Shown one piece after another: positions 50,175 to 59,392 of a DNA stretch of 64,000 nucleotides (its first letter is position 1; every line of letters begins with the position of its first letter). Source of the DNA: Labedaea rhizosphaerae (lineage in GTDB: Bacteria > Actinomycetota > Actinomycetes > Mycobacteriales > Pseudonocardiaceae). The translations under genes and the position numbers were made by a program. Location of the stretch: the NCBI RefSeq assembly GCF_004362825.1, contig NZ_SNXZ01000002.1, positions 1,297,365-1,361,364 of the forward strand, in the 5' to 3' direction. The notes beneath the pieces were generated by a model. That model ran no database searches. It saw nothing but the letters and a program-made list of their open reading frames with translations, and was not told where the DNA came from.

Positions 50175-51767
50175 TCAGCCGGATACCGGAGCCACCGGCG
50201 GCGGTTCCACCGGATCGGCCACAGGATCGGCCACCAGCTCCGAGCGCGCGATCTCCCGCAGGACGTTGCGCCTGATCTTGCCCGTCGCGGTCTTGGGCAG
50301 CTCGTCGAGGTTGAGCACGGCCCGCGGCCGTTTGAACGCCGCGAGACCCTGGCGGCACCACGCGATCACGTCGTCGGCCCCGACGGCCGCACCCGGTTTC
50401 GCCACGACGCACGCCACCGGCTTGTCCAGCTCGTCGGCGTCACGCACCCCGACGACCACGGCCTCGGCGATGCCCGGGTGCTCCAGCAGCCGCGCCTCGA
50501 CCTCGCTCGGCGTGACCCAGATGCCGCCGACCTTGAGCAGGTCGTTGAACCGGCCCAGGCAGCTGTAGGTGCCGTCGGCGTTGCGCACGTAGCTGTCGCC
50601 GGTGCGCATCCACGAGCCCAGGAACACCCGCCGGGACACGTCGGCGCGGCACCAGTAGCCGGTGGCCGCACTCGCGCCACGCACGTACAACTCGCCGGGC
50701 CGGTCGACCTCGGTGATCACGGCGCCGTGCTCGTCCCGCAGCTCCACCTCGTAGCCGGGCACCGCCGTGCCCGACGACGCCGGGCGCACCGCGCCGGGCC
50801 GGTTGGACAGGAAGATGTGCAGCATCTCCGTCGACCCGATGCCGTCGAGCACCTCGACGCCGAAGCGCTCCACTATGCCGTGGAACATCCGGGCGGGCAG
50901 CGCCTCCCCGGCCGAAACCCCTTGGCGCACCGTGCGGAACGCGTCGTCCGGCACGACCGACGGGTCCATCGCGAGCAGCGGACCCCAGAAGCTGGGCATT
51001 CCGAAGAGCAGCGTCGCGCCGTCGCGGGCGGCCCGCTCGGCGAACAACGCGGGTGTGGGCCGCGACGGTTCGAGCAACGCCATCGCACCGACCGACAGCG
51101 GGAAGAACATGGAATTGCCGATGCCGTAAGCGAAGAAGAGCTTCGCCACGGACAGGCAGCGGTCGTCCGGGCCGATGCCGAGCACCTGGCGGCCGTACAG
51201 CTCGGCGACCAACCGGATGTCGTCGTGGCGGTGCATGGCCGCCTTGGGCAGCCCGGTCGTGCCCGACGTGTAGAGCCACAACGCGGGCGAATCCGGCCAC
51301 GACGAGTACGGCTCGGCCAGTTCGCCGGCGCCCCGCAACCGGTCCCACTCGTCGGCGAAGACGACCTCGCGCACCTCCGGTGCCGCGGCCACGGCCGTGC
51401 GCACGGCATCGGCGAACTCGACCGAGCCGAGCACCGTCGTGGCCCGCGCGTCGGCGACGAGCGTGCCCAGCTCCGCGCCGGTGAGCATGGTCGACGACGG
51501 CACGGCGACCGCGCCGAGGTACATGGTCGCGAGGATCGCGACGTACAGCTCGAGGTCGTCGGTCATGCACATGAAGACGCGTTCCTCGGGCCGCACGCCG
51601 AGCGCACGCAAGCCCGCCGCCACCGTGCGCACCTCGGCGAGGAGTTGCGCGTAGGTCAGCGACCTCGTCGGGGTCGCGACCGCGACCCGTTCGCCCGCCC
51701 CCGCGCGGACCTGCCGGCCGACCAGGTGGTCGGCGGCGTTGAAGGTGGTGGTCGATTCGCTCGCCAT
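50175..51767 (-). CDS. Benzoate-CoA ligase-family acyl-CoA synthetase
   Basis: 530 residues. Adenylate-forming enzyme: AMP-binding loop LYTSGTTGLPKAAMH, the benzoate-CoA-ligase-like VSAGEALPARMF, GIGSTEMLHIF (ATP site), MRTGDSYV and the C-terminal catalytic Lys in LPKTATGKIRRNVLR. The sequence style and the boxB/boxC neighbours indicate activation of benzoate (or a simple substituted benzoate) to the CoA thioester, the first step of the aerobic box pathway. ATG 51767 lies 29 bases after the boxB stop. Confidence 0.88.
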   Translation of the reverse strand: MASESTTTFNAADHLVGRQVRAGAGERVAVATPTRSLTYAQLLAEVRTVAAGLRALGVRPEERVFMCMTDDLELYVAILATMYLGAVAVPSSTMLTGAELGTLVADARATTVLGSVEFADAVRTAVAAAPEVREVVFADEWDRLRGAGELAEPYSSWPDSPALWLYTSGTTGLPKAAMHRHDDIRLVAELYGRQVLGIGPDDRCLSVAKLFFAYGIGNSMFFPLSVGAMALLEPSRPTPALFAERAARDGATLLFGMPSFWGPLLAMDPSVVPDDAFRTVRQGVSAGEALPARMFHGIVERFGVEVLDGIGSTEMLHIFLSNRPGAVRPASSGTAVPGYEVELRDEHGAVITEVDRPGELYVRGASAATGYWCRADVSRRVFLGSWMRTGDSYVRNADGTYSCLGRFNDLLKVGGIWVTPSEVEARLLEHPGIAEAVVVGVRDADELDKPVACVVAKPGAAVGADDVIAWCRQGLAAFKRPRAVLNLDELPKTATGKIRRNVLREIARSELVADPVADPVEPPPVAPVSG

Positions 51768-51796
51768 GACCCGCTCCGTTGCTGGGCTTCGGGGAA

Positions 51797-53218
51797 TCAG
51801 TCGAAGTAGACGTATTCGAAGTCGAAGGGCTTGCCGTTGATCCCGTTGGACGGCGGGGCGATCCAGCTGGCGATCTTCCCGCGTTCGTACACCGGGTGCA
51901 TCAGGGACCGGACGAAGGCGAGGTCCTCCGCGGTCGGCAGCCACCGGCCCCGGTTGGCCTCCCACGTGGCCTCGTCCACGATGGACCCTTCGGGCGTGAT
52001 GTGGAAGTCCGCGTACGCCCCGACCTTGCGGTTGAACCCCGGGTGCGGCAACGAGAACCGGTAGGAGATCTCGTGCTCGTCCAGGATGCGGTTCCAGCGC
52101 TTGACCCCGGTCTCGCAGTCGGCGATGTACTCGGTGCGCAGGTCGAGGTTCAGCGCGAGCAGCGCCTGCACCTCCTCCTGGGTCCAGGTGCCGTCCTCGC
52201 CGGGCCGGTCGAGGAACGCGCTGTCCTCGGTGAGCAGGTGGTCGTCCTTGCGCCGCGTCTCCTGCCAGCGGCCCTTGAGCCCGGCGGTGTAGTAGTTCGC
52301 GGCGTTGGTGGAGGTCTCGCTGCCGAACAGGTCCAGCGACACCGTGTAGTGGAAGTTCAGGTACTTCTGGATGATGTCGAGCGGGATGCCGTGGTGCGCG
52401 GCGATGTCCGCGGTGTCGTGCTCGCGCATCAGCTCGGCGCTGCGCCGCACCACCCGGTCGACCCCGGTGGTGCCGACGAACATGTGGTGCGCCTCTTCCT
52501 TCAGCATGAACTCGCACGTGCGCGACAGCGGGTCGAACGCCGACTCCTTGAGCGTGCCCAGCTGGTACTTGCCGTCGCGGTCGGTGAAGTACGTGAACAT
52601 GTAGAAGGCCAGCCAGTCCGCGGTCTCCTCGTTGAACGCCCCGAGGATCCGCGGCGTGTCCGGGCTGCCGGAGTTGCGGAACAGCAACCCCTCCGCCTCC
52701 TCCCGGCCCTCACGGCCGAAGTAGGCGTGCAGCAGGTACACCATCGCCCACAGGTGCCGCCCCTCCTCCACGTTGACCTGGAAGAGGTTGCGCAGGTCGT
52801 ACAGGCTCGGCGCGGTCAGCCCCAGCAGCTTCTGCTGCTCCACCGACGCGGGCTCGGTGTCGCCCTGGATGACGATCAGGCGTTGCAGATCGGCCCGGTA
52901 CTCCCCCGGCACCTGCTGCCACGCCGGCTCGCCCTTGTGCTCGCCGAACGCGATCGTGCGGCCGGGATCCCGCTCGGCCAGGAAGATCCCCCACCGGTAG
53001 TCGGGCACGTTCACGTGGTCGAAGTGCGCCCAGCCGGCGCGGCCGACCGCGACCGCGGTGCGCAGGTACACGCCCTGCGTGCGCAGCGTGGGACCCATCT
53101 CGCCCCACCAGTTCATGAACTTGGGCTGCCAGCCCTCCAGCGCGCGCTGCAGCCGCCGGTCCGAGGACAGGTCGACGTTGTTGGGGATCTTGGCGTCGTA
53201 GTCGATGCTCTCCGGCAC
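51797..53218 (-). CDS. boxB: Benzoyl-CoA 2,3-epoxidase subunit BoxB
   Basis: 473 residues, the usual length of BoxB, a diiron monooxygenase that epoxidises benzoyl-CoA. Diiron ligand motifs are visible in VNVEEGRHLWAMVYLL and MLKEEAHHMFVGTTG. The tail NGINGKPFDFEYVYFD is characteristic. GTG at 53218 lies two bases after the boxC stop; the longer frame upstream lies inside boxC. The reductase partner BoxA is not encoded in this window. Confidence 0.94.
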   Translation of the reverse strand: MPESIDYDAKIPNNVDLSSDRRLQRALEGWQPKFMNWWGEMGPTLRTQGVYLRTAVAVGRAGWAHFDHVNVPDYRWGIFLAERDPGRTIAFGEHKGEPAWQQVPGEYRADLQRLIVIQGDTEPASVEQQKLLGLTAPSLYDLRNLFQVNVEEGRHLWAMVYLLHAYFGREGREEAEGLLFRNSGSPDTPRILGAFNEETADWLAFYMFTYFTDRDGKYQLGTLKESAFDPLSRTCEFMLKEEAHHMFVGTTGVDRVVRRSAELMREHDTADIAAHHGIPLDIIQKYLNFHYTVSLDLFGSETSTNAANYYTAGLKGRWQETRRKDDHLLTEDSAFLDRPGEDGTWTQEEVQALLALNLDLRTEYIADCETGVKRWNRILDEHEISYRFSLPHPGFNRKVGAYADFHITPEGSIVDEATWEANRGRWLPTAEDLAFVRSLMHPVYERGKIASWIAPPSNGINGKPFDFEYVYFD

Positions 53219-53220
53219 GC

Positions 53221-54936
53221 TCAGACTCGCTTCCGGTCGAACACGGCCTTGCGCCCGGTGCCGTAGCGGCGCAACGCGCCTTCCGGTCCCGAGGCGTTCG
53301 GTCGCGTGAAGATCCAGTTCTGCCAGGCGGTGAGCCGCCCGAAGATCTTGGTTTCCATGGTTTCCGGTCCGACGAACCGGTGGTTGGCCTCCATGCCCGT
53401 GCACGCGTCGGGGCTCAGCGCCGTGCGGCCCTCCACGACGATGCGGATCTCGTCTTCCCAGTCCAGGTCGTCGGGAGCGTCGGTGACGAGTTCCAGTTCC
53501 AGCGCGCGGCCCGCGTCCACCGGGCCGGTCTCCGCCCGCAGCGCCTCGACGTGGGCGTCGTCGCCGTAGAAGCGCGACTCCAAGCGCGTGAGGCCGTTGC
53601 CCATCGGCAGCGGGCCGAAGTTGGCCGGCGAGAACCGGATGGCCGCGCGCAGCGGGCTGTCCTCGTCGTCGAGCGGCGGGCCGTCGAGCATGTACTGCCG
53701 GTCGCAGGCCAGGGCCAGCTCCAGCAGCACGCCCGCGAAGCAGCTACCTGGCTCGATGAGCGCGATCAGGCTGCGGCTGGTCACGTCGAGCCGCTTCAGC
53801 ACCCGCTTGGCGTAGTGGATGATCTCGTTGGCCAGCCAGTCGTCGCGGTGGTCCAGCACGACCTTCTCGTGGGCCAGCACGGCGTCCACGTCGCCTTCGG
53901 TGCGGACCAGCCAGGTGCCGAGCTCGGGCTCGTTGGTGCGCAGCCGCAGGATGGCGTCGTCCAGCTCGCGGGTGACGGCCAGCAGCCACCCGTCCACGCC
54001 CTGCTCGTGCAAGGCCTCGACATCCGCCGGAGCTTCGGTGTCCGGGCCGCGCACGGTGAGCTCGACCGTGCCCGCCGCCCGGTCCAGCACCGCGGTCACG
54101 TAGCGGTACGTGATGACGTCGTCGGTGACCTCGCGGCGCAGTGGCGTCAATTCGATGCCGCGCGCCTCCCTCGGCCGCACACTGCGATCTGCAATTTGCA
54201 GCGCCCGTTCCCGGACGACGTCGGCGAAATCGCGGCGCGGCGCGAGTTCGTCGACCAGACGCCAGTCCACCGCGGTCCGGCCCTTCACCCCGTCCGGGCG
54301 GGTCGCGAACACGTCGGCGCGGTCCTTGCGCACGTGCCGCTTGTCGACCACGCGCGTCAAACCGCCGGTGCCCGGCAACACCCCGAGCAACGGCACCTCC
54401 GGCAGCGCCACCGTGGACGAGTTGTCGTCCACCAAGATGATCTTGTCGCAGGCCAGCGCCAGTTCGTAGCCGCCACCGGCGCACGAACCGTTGACCGCGG
54501 CGACGTACGTTTGCCCGGAATTGTCGGTGGCGTCCTCCATGCCATTTCTTGTCTCATTGGTGAATTTGCAGAAATTCACCTTCCATTCGTGCGTGGAAGC
54601 GGCCAGCATGCGAATGTTCGCGCCCGCGCAGAACACGCCTTCCTTACCGCTGGTGACCACCACCGCCCGCACCTCGGGGTGCTCGAAGCGCAGCCGCTGG
54701 GTGGCGTCGTAGAGCTCGATGTCCACGCCGAGGTCGTAGGAGTTGAGCTTGAGCTCGTAGCCGGGCACCAGACCGCCCGACTCGTCCACGTCCAGCTCCA
54801 ACCAGGCGACCGGTCCGTCGCAACGCAGCCGCCAGTGCCGGTAGCCATCGGGGTGCCGGTCGAAGTCGACCCGTGGCCGCTCCGGTCCTTGTACCTGCTG
54901 GTCGGACTGGTGGGCCGCGACTGAAGCGGTCATCAC
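53221..54936 (-). CDS. boxC: 2,3-epoxybenzoyl-CoA dihydrolase BoxC
   Basis: 571 residues, a double-crotonase-type enzyme that opens the ring of the epoxide, releasing formate and an aldehyde. Crotonase segments are ELKLNSYDLGVDIELYD, VVTSGKEGVFCAGANIRML and AAVNGSCAGGGYELALACDKI, with a second half containing SLIALIEPGSCFAGVLLELALACDRQY. Start is ATG 54936 or 54933. First gene of the operon boxC-boxB-ligase-amidohydrolase behind a strong promoter. Confidence 0.94.
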   Translation of the reverse strand: MMTASVAAHQSDQQVQGPERPRVDFDRHPDGYRHWRLRCDGPVAWLELDVDESGGLVPGYELKLNSYDLGVDIELYDATQRLRFEHPEVRAVVVTSGKEGVFCAGANIRMLAASTHEWKVNFCKFTNETRNGMEDATDNSGQTYVAAVNGSCAGGGYELALACDKIILVDDNSSTVALPEVPLLGVLPGTGGLTRVVDKRHVRKDRADVFATRPDGVKGRTAVDWRLVDELAPRRDFADVVRERALQIADRSVRPREARGIELTPLRREVTDDVITYRYVTAVLDRAAGTVELTVRGPDTEAPADVEALHEQGVDGWLLAVTRELDDAILRLRTNEPELGTWLVRTEGDVDAVLAHEKVVLDHRDDWLANEIIHYAKRVLKRLDVTSRSLIALIEPGSCFAGVLLELALACDRQYMLDGPPLDDEDSPLRAAIRFSPANFGPLPMGNGLTRLESRFYGDDAHVEALRAETGPVDAGRALELELVTDAPDDLDWEDEIRIVVEGRTALSPDACTGMEANHRFVGPETMETKIFGRLTAWQNWIFTRPNASGPEGALRRYGTGRKAVFDRKRV

Positions 54937-54970
54937 GGACGTCTCCTCACCGGGGTCGCGCGAGGTCTAC

Positions 54971-55011
54971 ATTCTACGTCAGCGCGCATCTGCGTCAAGG
55001 TTGCGTAGAAT
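54971..55011 (-). promoter_or_regulatory. Promoter and operator of the box operon
   Basis: On the minus strand TTGACG (54998 to 54993), a 16-base spacer and TAGAAT (54976 to 54971) form a near-consensus promoter about 35 bases before the boxC start. An eight-base inverted repeat ATTCTACG (54971-54978) and CGTAGAAT (55004-55011) brackets it, covering the -10 and the bases just upstream of the -35: a likely operator for a regulator not encoded nearby. Confidence 0.6.
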
Positions 55012-55219
55012 CAAGTTGCCCGTATTCCACAGTGGACTTTCACGGTCCGATCCGCCCTGGTGGGACGCCGTTTGCCATCACCCAAAGCGACCAAATGGGC
55101 GCTGTCAGTCCACCGAGCAGTGGACACCGCGTCGCGCGGTCTGATTACATTGCGGTCACGCCCGGCCGGCGGAGACCGGGTGTACGGGGCCCGACCGCGA
55201 CCAGAAAGTATGGGGACTT

Positions 55220-56605
55220 ATGCCGACCCGGGCTCGCAGACTGCTTGAGCAGTCGCGCACCCTGCTGGACCGTTCTCGTGTAGCGGCAGCCCAATTCCTC
55301 GAAGCAGCCCGCCAGCCGGCGCCACCCGGCGCGCACACCCAAACGGTGCCGCCCTCGCCGCCGCCGCGCCCGGTCCGGGAGTCCGCCGAGTCGCAGGAGG
55401 TCCTCGCGGGCATCTGCGCCGGGATCTCCCTGCGCGATCTGAACCTGGTGGACACCTTGCTGTCCCAGCTCGAGGAGATGGAAGCCAAGGAAGAGGACCA
55501 GGACCGGCTCGCCGAGCTGTACCGCCTCGACCACCTGGCGACCAGGCTGCGGCGCAACGCCGAGAACCTCCGTGTGCTCGCCGGCCGCGACGCCTCGGAG
55601 ACCACCACCGACAGCGCGTCGGTCGTCGACGTCGTGCGTGCCGCGATGTCCTCGATCGACCAGTACACCCGCGTCACCATCGGCCGGGTCGTGCAGCTCG
55701 GGGTCGTGGGCTTCGCCGCGGAGGACCTCTCGCGACTGCTCGCCGAGCTGCTGGACAACGCCACCAGCCAGTCCCCGCCGGACACCCCGGTGCGGGTCAG
55801 CGCCCACCTCACCGAGCAGGGCAGCGTCCTTCTGCGCATCGAGGACGAGGGCATCGGCATCCCCGACGAGCGCCTGCGCGAGGTGAACGCGCGGCTGGCC
55901 ACGGCGCCCACGCTCGACCGGGACTCCGTGCGCCACATGGGCCTCGCCGTGGTGCGCAGGCTCTCGCACCGCCACGACATGCGCGTGCACCTCGACCGCC
56001 GCAGCCCCCATGGCACGACCGCCACGGTGCTGCTGCCGTCGTCCACGGTGTGCGAGCTGCCCGGCGCCACCTGGTCCGGTTCGCAGACAGTCGTGCCGAG
56101 GGCCGGGTTCACCCGGGTCAGCGGGACGCTGGACCCGGAGGCGAACCACCCGATCGCCCGCCCGCGCAACGGCAACCACGGCGTCACCGCGACGGGTCTG
56201 CCCAAGCGCGGCGGCTCCGCCGTGCGGGCCACGGCCGTCTCCCCGCTCGCGCCGACCAAGCCCTCGGCCGCGACGAAGACCGCCGAGCCGGAAGCGCCGC
56301 TGTCCACCACCCCGAGTGGCCTGCCCCGGCGGGTCTCCCGCAGCATCAAGGGCACCGTCGAGCGGCCCGACACAACGGACGCCACGGACTCCATCGACGA
56401 CACCGATCCGATCGAGCCCATGGGCGCACCCGCCGAGGCCCCTTCGGCGACCGCCGGGCATGATCAACTGCTGGCCGACCTCGACGCCTTCGCCGACGGG
56501 GAGCAGGCCGCGCTCGCCGAACACAAGGAAACGAGCGCCGACCAGGACCAGCCCACTGATCGGGCCGACGAGCACGACGCGGACACCGGGGAAGCCAAGC
56601 CGTGA
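55220..56605 (+). CDS. cvnA: Conservon sensor ATPase (histidine-kinase-like, CvnA type)
   Basis: 461 residues. The histidine-containing helix LYRLDHLATRLRRNAENLRVLAG (about 95-118) is followed by a GHKL ATPase domain with N-box LLAELLDNATSQS and G1 IEDEGIGIP. The last 190 residues are disordered, rich in Pro, Thr and acidic residues. Unlike the usual CvnA proteins it lacks transmembrane and extracellular sensor domains, so the input must be cytoplasmic or come from another protein. Its stop overlaps the roadblock gene (GTGA). It starts the conservon and diverges from the box operon. Confidence 0.88.
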   Translation: MPTRARRLLEQSRTLLDRSRVAAAQFLEAARQPAPPGAHTQTVPPSPPPRPVRESAESQEVLAGICAGISLRDLNLVDTLLSQLEEMEAKEEDQDRLAELYRLDHLATRLRRNAENLRVLAGRDASETTTDSASVVDVVRAAMSSIDQYTRVTIGRVVQLGVVGFAAEDLSRLLAELLDNATSQSPPDTPVRVSAHLTEQGSVLLRIEDEGIGIPDERLREVNARLATAPTLDRDSVRHMGLAVVRRLSHRHDMRVHLDRRSPHGTTATVLLPSSTVCELPGATWSGSQTVVPRAGFTRVSGTLDPEANHPIARPRNGNHGVTATGLPKRGGSAVRATAVSPLAPTKPSAATKTAEPEAPLSTTPSGLPRRVSRSIKGTVERPDTTDATDSIDDTDPIEPMGAPAEAPSATAGHDQLLADLDAFADGEQAALAEHKETSADQDQPTDRADEHDADTGEAKP

Positions 56606-57045
56606 CCAGCACCGACGAACGCATGCCCAAAGACGATTTCATCTGGCTGGTCAACGACTTCGTGCGCAAGGTGCACGGCGTCAGCCACGCCCTCGTCATG
56701 TCCTCCGACGGCTTCCCGCTCACCGCGTCCGAGCGGGTGACCCCCGACGAGGCCGAGCAGCTCGCCGCCATCGCCAGCGGGTTGCTGAGCCTCGCGGGCA
56801 GCAGCGCCGCGTTGTTCGACAAGGGCAGCTGCGAGCAGATCATCATCCGCCTGTCCCGCGGTTACTTCCTGTTCATGGGCATCAGCTCGGGCGCGGGCCT
56901 CGCCGTGCTGACCGAGCCCGAGGCCAACATGAAGGTCGTCGCATACGAGATGACCCAGTTCGTCACCAATGCCGGCCATGTCCTGACCCCGGAGATGCGC
57001 GCCGACCTGCGTCGTGTGCTCACCGCCCGGCGGCAGCAGGCCTGA
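56602..57045 (+). CDS. cvnB: Roadblock/LC7-domain protein (CvnB type)
   Basis: 147 residues forming a single roadblock/LC7 domain: FIWLVNDFVRKVHGVSHALVMSSDGFPLTASERV, then LAAIASGLLSLAGSSAALF and YFLFMGISSGAGLAVL. In conservons this protein acts with the small GTPase, probably as a GTPase-activating or adaptor subunit like MglB. GTG at 56602 overlaps the sensor gene stop by four bases. Confidence 0.95.
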   Translation: MTSTDERMPKDDFIWLVNDFVRKVHGVSHALVMSSDGFPLTASERVTPDEAEQLAAIASGLLSLAGSSAALFDKGSCEQIIIRLSRGYFLFMGISSGAGLAVLTEPEANMKVVAYEMTQFVTNAGHVLTPEMRADLRRVLTARRQQA

Positions 57046-57063
57046 GCGAGGGATGTGATCACC

Positions 57064-57477
57064 ATGGCCGGCACGCACGCCGACCCGAACACCGCTGCGG
57101 AAAGCAGCGATCCGGACACGAACGGCCACCGGAAGCCGCGCAGCAAGCGGATCAGGCCCTACGCCCTGACCGGTGGGCGCACCCGCACCCGCCACCACCT
57201 GCTGGTGGAGACGCTGCTGTCGGTGCCGAACTACGACCCGGCACTCGCCGACGCGCTGATGCCGGAGTCGAGAGCCCTGTACGAACAGGCGCGCGGGCGG
57301 ATCTCGATCGCCGAGCTGTCCGTCGCCCTGGCCCTGCCCTTGGGCGTGGTCCGCGTGCTGACCAGCGACCTGGCCGCACAAGGGGCGATCTTCATCCACC
57401 CCACGACCTACGCCTACAAGCAGGACACCATGATGCTGGAGAGGATCCTCGATGGACTCAAGCAGCTCAGCGTCTGA
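57064..57477 (+). CDS. cvnC: DUF742 protein (CvnC type)
   Basis: 137 residues. The DUF742 signature RIRPYALTGGRTRTRHHLLVETLLS and the winged-helix-like ISIAELSVALALPLGVVRVLTSDLAAQGAIFIH are present. It is the third conservon component, of unknown biochemical role, probably binding DNA or the sensor. ATG at 57064 is chosen; GTG at 57055 is in frame but only two bases after the GAGGG ribosome site. Its 3' end overlaps the GTPase gene by 26 bases. Confidence 0.93.
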   Translation: MAGTHADPNTAAESSDPDTNGHRKPRSKRIRPYALTGGRTRTRHHLLVETLLSVPNYDPALADALMPESRALYEQARGRISIAELSVALALPLGVVRVLTSDLAAQGAIFIHPTTYAYKQDTMMLERILDGLKQLSV

Positions 57478-58117
57478 CGCGGGTCTGCTCACGATCTCCG
57501 CGAAGATCGTCGTCGCCGGTGGCTTCGGGGTCGGCAAGACCACCTTCGTGGGGTCGGTGTCCGAGGTGCCGCCGTTGAACACCGAGGCGTGGATGACCGA
57601 GGCCGGTGCGCAGACCGACCCCGTGAGCGAGGACTCCCACAAGACCACCACCACGGTCGCGATGGACTTCGGCCGGATCACCCTGCACGACGACTTGTTG
57701 CTGTACTTGTTCGGCACGCCGGGCCAGCCCCGGTTCTGGTTCCTGTGGGACGACCTCTCGCGTGGCGCGCTGGGCGCGATCGTGCTGGTCGACACCCGCA
57801 GGCTGGACCAGTCGTTCGCGGCGATCAACTACTTCGAGAACGACTCGGACCTGCCGTTCATCGTCGCGGTCAACAAGTTCGACGGGCGGCTCGCGCACGA
57901 CCTCGACGAGGTCCGCGACGCGCTGGCGATCAACGACGACATCCCGTTGATCACCTGCGACGCGCGCCAGCCCGCGTCCTGTGTGGACACGCTGAAGTCG
58001 TTGGTGACCCACACCCTCGAGCTGGCCACGGTGTCGGGGCCCGGCCAGCCCGCACCACCTACCCACCTCGTCGCGGACGACGACACGAATTCCTGGAGGA
58101 CCGCCAGCCATGCGTAA
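57452..58117 (+). CDS. cvnD: Conservon small GTPase (CvnD type)
   Basis: 221 residues, Ras/MglA-like GTP-binding protein: P-loop VAGGFGVGKTTFVG, switch region TTTTVAMDFG, G3-like LFGTPGQPRFWF and G4 VAVNKFDGR. The C-terminal tail is about 30 residues and disordered. It completes the four-gene conservon, a G-protein-coupled-receptor-like signalling unit of filamentous actinomycetes. Its last eight bases overlap the flavin monooxygenase gene, which suggests that the enzyme belongs to the same unit. Confidence 0.95.
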   Translation: MDSSSSASDAGLLTISAKIVVAGGFGVGKTTFVGSVSEVPPLNTEAWMTEAGAQTDPVSEDSHKTTTTVAMDFGRITLHDDLLLYLFGTPGQPRFWFLWDDLSRGALGAIVLVDTRRLDQSFAAINYFENDSDLPFIVAVNKFDGRLAHDLDEVRDALAINDDIPLITCDARQPASCVDTLKSLVTHTLELATVSGPGQPAPPTHLVADDDTNSWRTASHA

Positions 58118-59339
58118 GATCCTGATCGTCGGGGCAGGCCAATCCGGGTTGCAATTGGCGCTGACGCTGCAGGAGAACGGCTACGACGTCACGGTCATGT
58201 CCGCGCGGACCCCCGACGAGATCCGCAACGGGCGCGTGATGTCCACCCAGGGCATGTTCCACGAGGCGCTGCAACACGAGCGCGACCACAAGCTGAACCT
58301 GTGGGAAGACGAGTGCGTCAACATCGACGGCCTCGGCGTCTCGGTCATGGGCCCTGAAGGCAACCGGATCATCGACTGGTTCGCCGAGCTCGACCACTAC
58401 GCGCAGTCGGTGGACCAGCGCATCAAGATGTCCGGCTGGCTGGAGCTCTTCGAGGAGCGCAGCGGCAAGGTCATCTACCACGGTGTGACCACCGCGGACC
58501 TGAACAAGCTCGGCGAAATGTACGAGCTGGTCATCGTGGCCGCGGGCAAGGGCGAACTGGTGCAGCTGTTCGACCGCATCCCGGAGCGCTCGCCGTTCAC
58601 GGCGCCGCAGCGCGCGTTGTCGCTGGCGTACGTGCACGGCCTGGAGCCGCGCCCGGAGCACCCGGACAAGAACGCGGTGCGGTTCAACATCGTGCCGACG
58701 GTCGGCGAACTCTTCATGATCCCGGGCCTGACCTTGTCGGGCAACTGCGACATCCTGTTCTTCGAGGGCATCCCGGGCGGGCCGCTGGACGTCTTCGGCG
58801 ACCAGCCCAAGCCGCGGGAGCTGCTCGGCCGGATCCTCGAGCTGATGAAGCAGTTCGTGCCGTGGGAGTACGAGCGGGCACGCAACGTCGAGCTGACCGA
58901 CGAGAAGGCCACGCTCGCCGGCGGGTACACCCCGGTCGTGCGCGAGCCGGTCGGCGAGCTGCCGTCGGGCACCTTCGTGCTCGGCATGGCCGACGTCGTC
59001 GTCGCCAACGACCCGATCACCGGCCAGGGCTCGAACAACGCCGCCCGCTGCGCGGCCGTGTACCTCGACGAGATCCTCAAGCGCGGTGACAAGCCGTTCG
59101 ACCGGGCGTGGATGCAGCAGACGTTCGACACCTACTGGAACTACGCCCAGCACGTGACGACGTGGACCAACGCGATGCTGATGCCCCCGCCGGAGCACGT
59201 GCTGGAGATCATCGGTGCGGCAGGCCAGATCCCGGCCGTGGCGCGTCGCTTCGTCAACGGCTTCACCGACCCGTCGGACTTCCAGAACTGGTTCCTGGAC
59301 CCGGAGAAGGCGAAGGCTTACCTGGCTTCGGTGGCCTAG
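58110..59339 (+). CDS. Styrene monooxygenase/indole oxygenase-like FAD-dependent enzyme
   Basis: 409 residues. Rossmann FAD site ILIVGAGQSGLQLALTL at the N-terminus, VIVAAGKGELVQLF in the middle and NDPITGQGSNNAARCAAVYLDEIL near the C-terminus match the StyA branch of two-component flavoprotein monooxygenases, which epoxidise styrene or oxidise indole using reduced FAD from a separate reductase. No reductase gene lies nearby. It overlaps cvnD by eight bases and is followed by a terminator, so it is the last gene of the conservon operon. The natural substrate is unknown. Confidence 0.88.
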   Translation: MRKILIVGAGQSGLQLALTLQENGYDVTVMSARTPDEIRNGRVMSTQGMFHEALQHERDHKLNLWEDECVNIDGLGVSVMGPEGNRIIDWFAELDHYAQSVDQRIKMSGWLELFEERSGKVIYHGVTTADLNKLGEMYELVIVAAGKGELVQLFDRIPERSPFTAPQRALSLAYVHGLEPRPEHPDKNAVRFNIVPTVGELFMIPGLTLSGNCDILFFEGIPGGPLDVFGDQPKPRELLGRILELMKQFVPWEYERARNVELTDEKATLAGGYTPVVREPVGELPSGTFVLGMADVVVANDPITGQGSNNAARCAAVYLDEILKRGDKPFDRAWMQQTFDTYWNYAQHVTTWTNAMLMPPPEHVLEIIGAAGQIPAVARRFVNGFTDPSDFQNWFLDPEKAKAYLASVA

Positions 59340-59351
59340 GCTCGCACACGC

Positions 59352-59384
59352 ACACCCGGCGCATTCCCCATCCGCGCCGGGTGT
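59352..59384 (+). terminator. Intrinsic terminator of the conservon/monooxygenase operon
   Basis: ACACCCGGCGC (59352-59362) pairs with GCGCCGGGTGT (59374-59384) in a perfect 11-bp stem with an 11-base loop. TTTTGTG follows, 12 bases after the stop. It may also serve the convergent gene ending at 59393. Confidence 0.8.
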
Positions 59385-59392
59385 TTTGTGTG

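Noticed and set aside
53380-54924. 514-codon plus-strand frame opposite boxC
   Set aside because: Low-complexity antisense shadow; boxC is unambiguous on the other strand.
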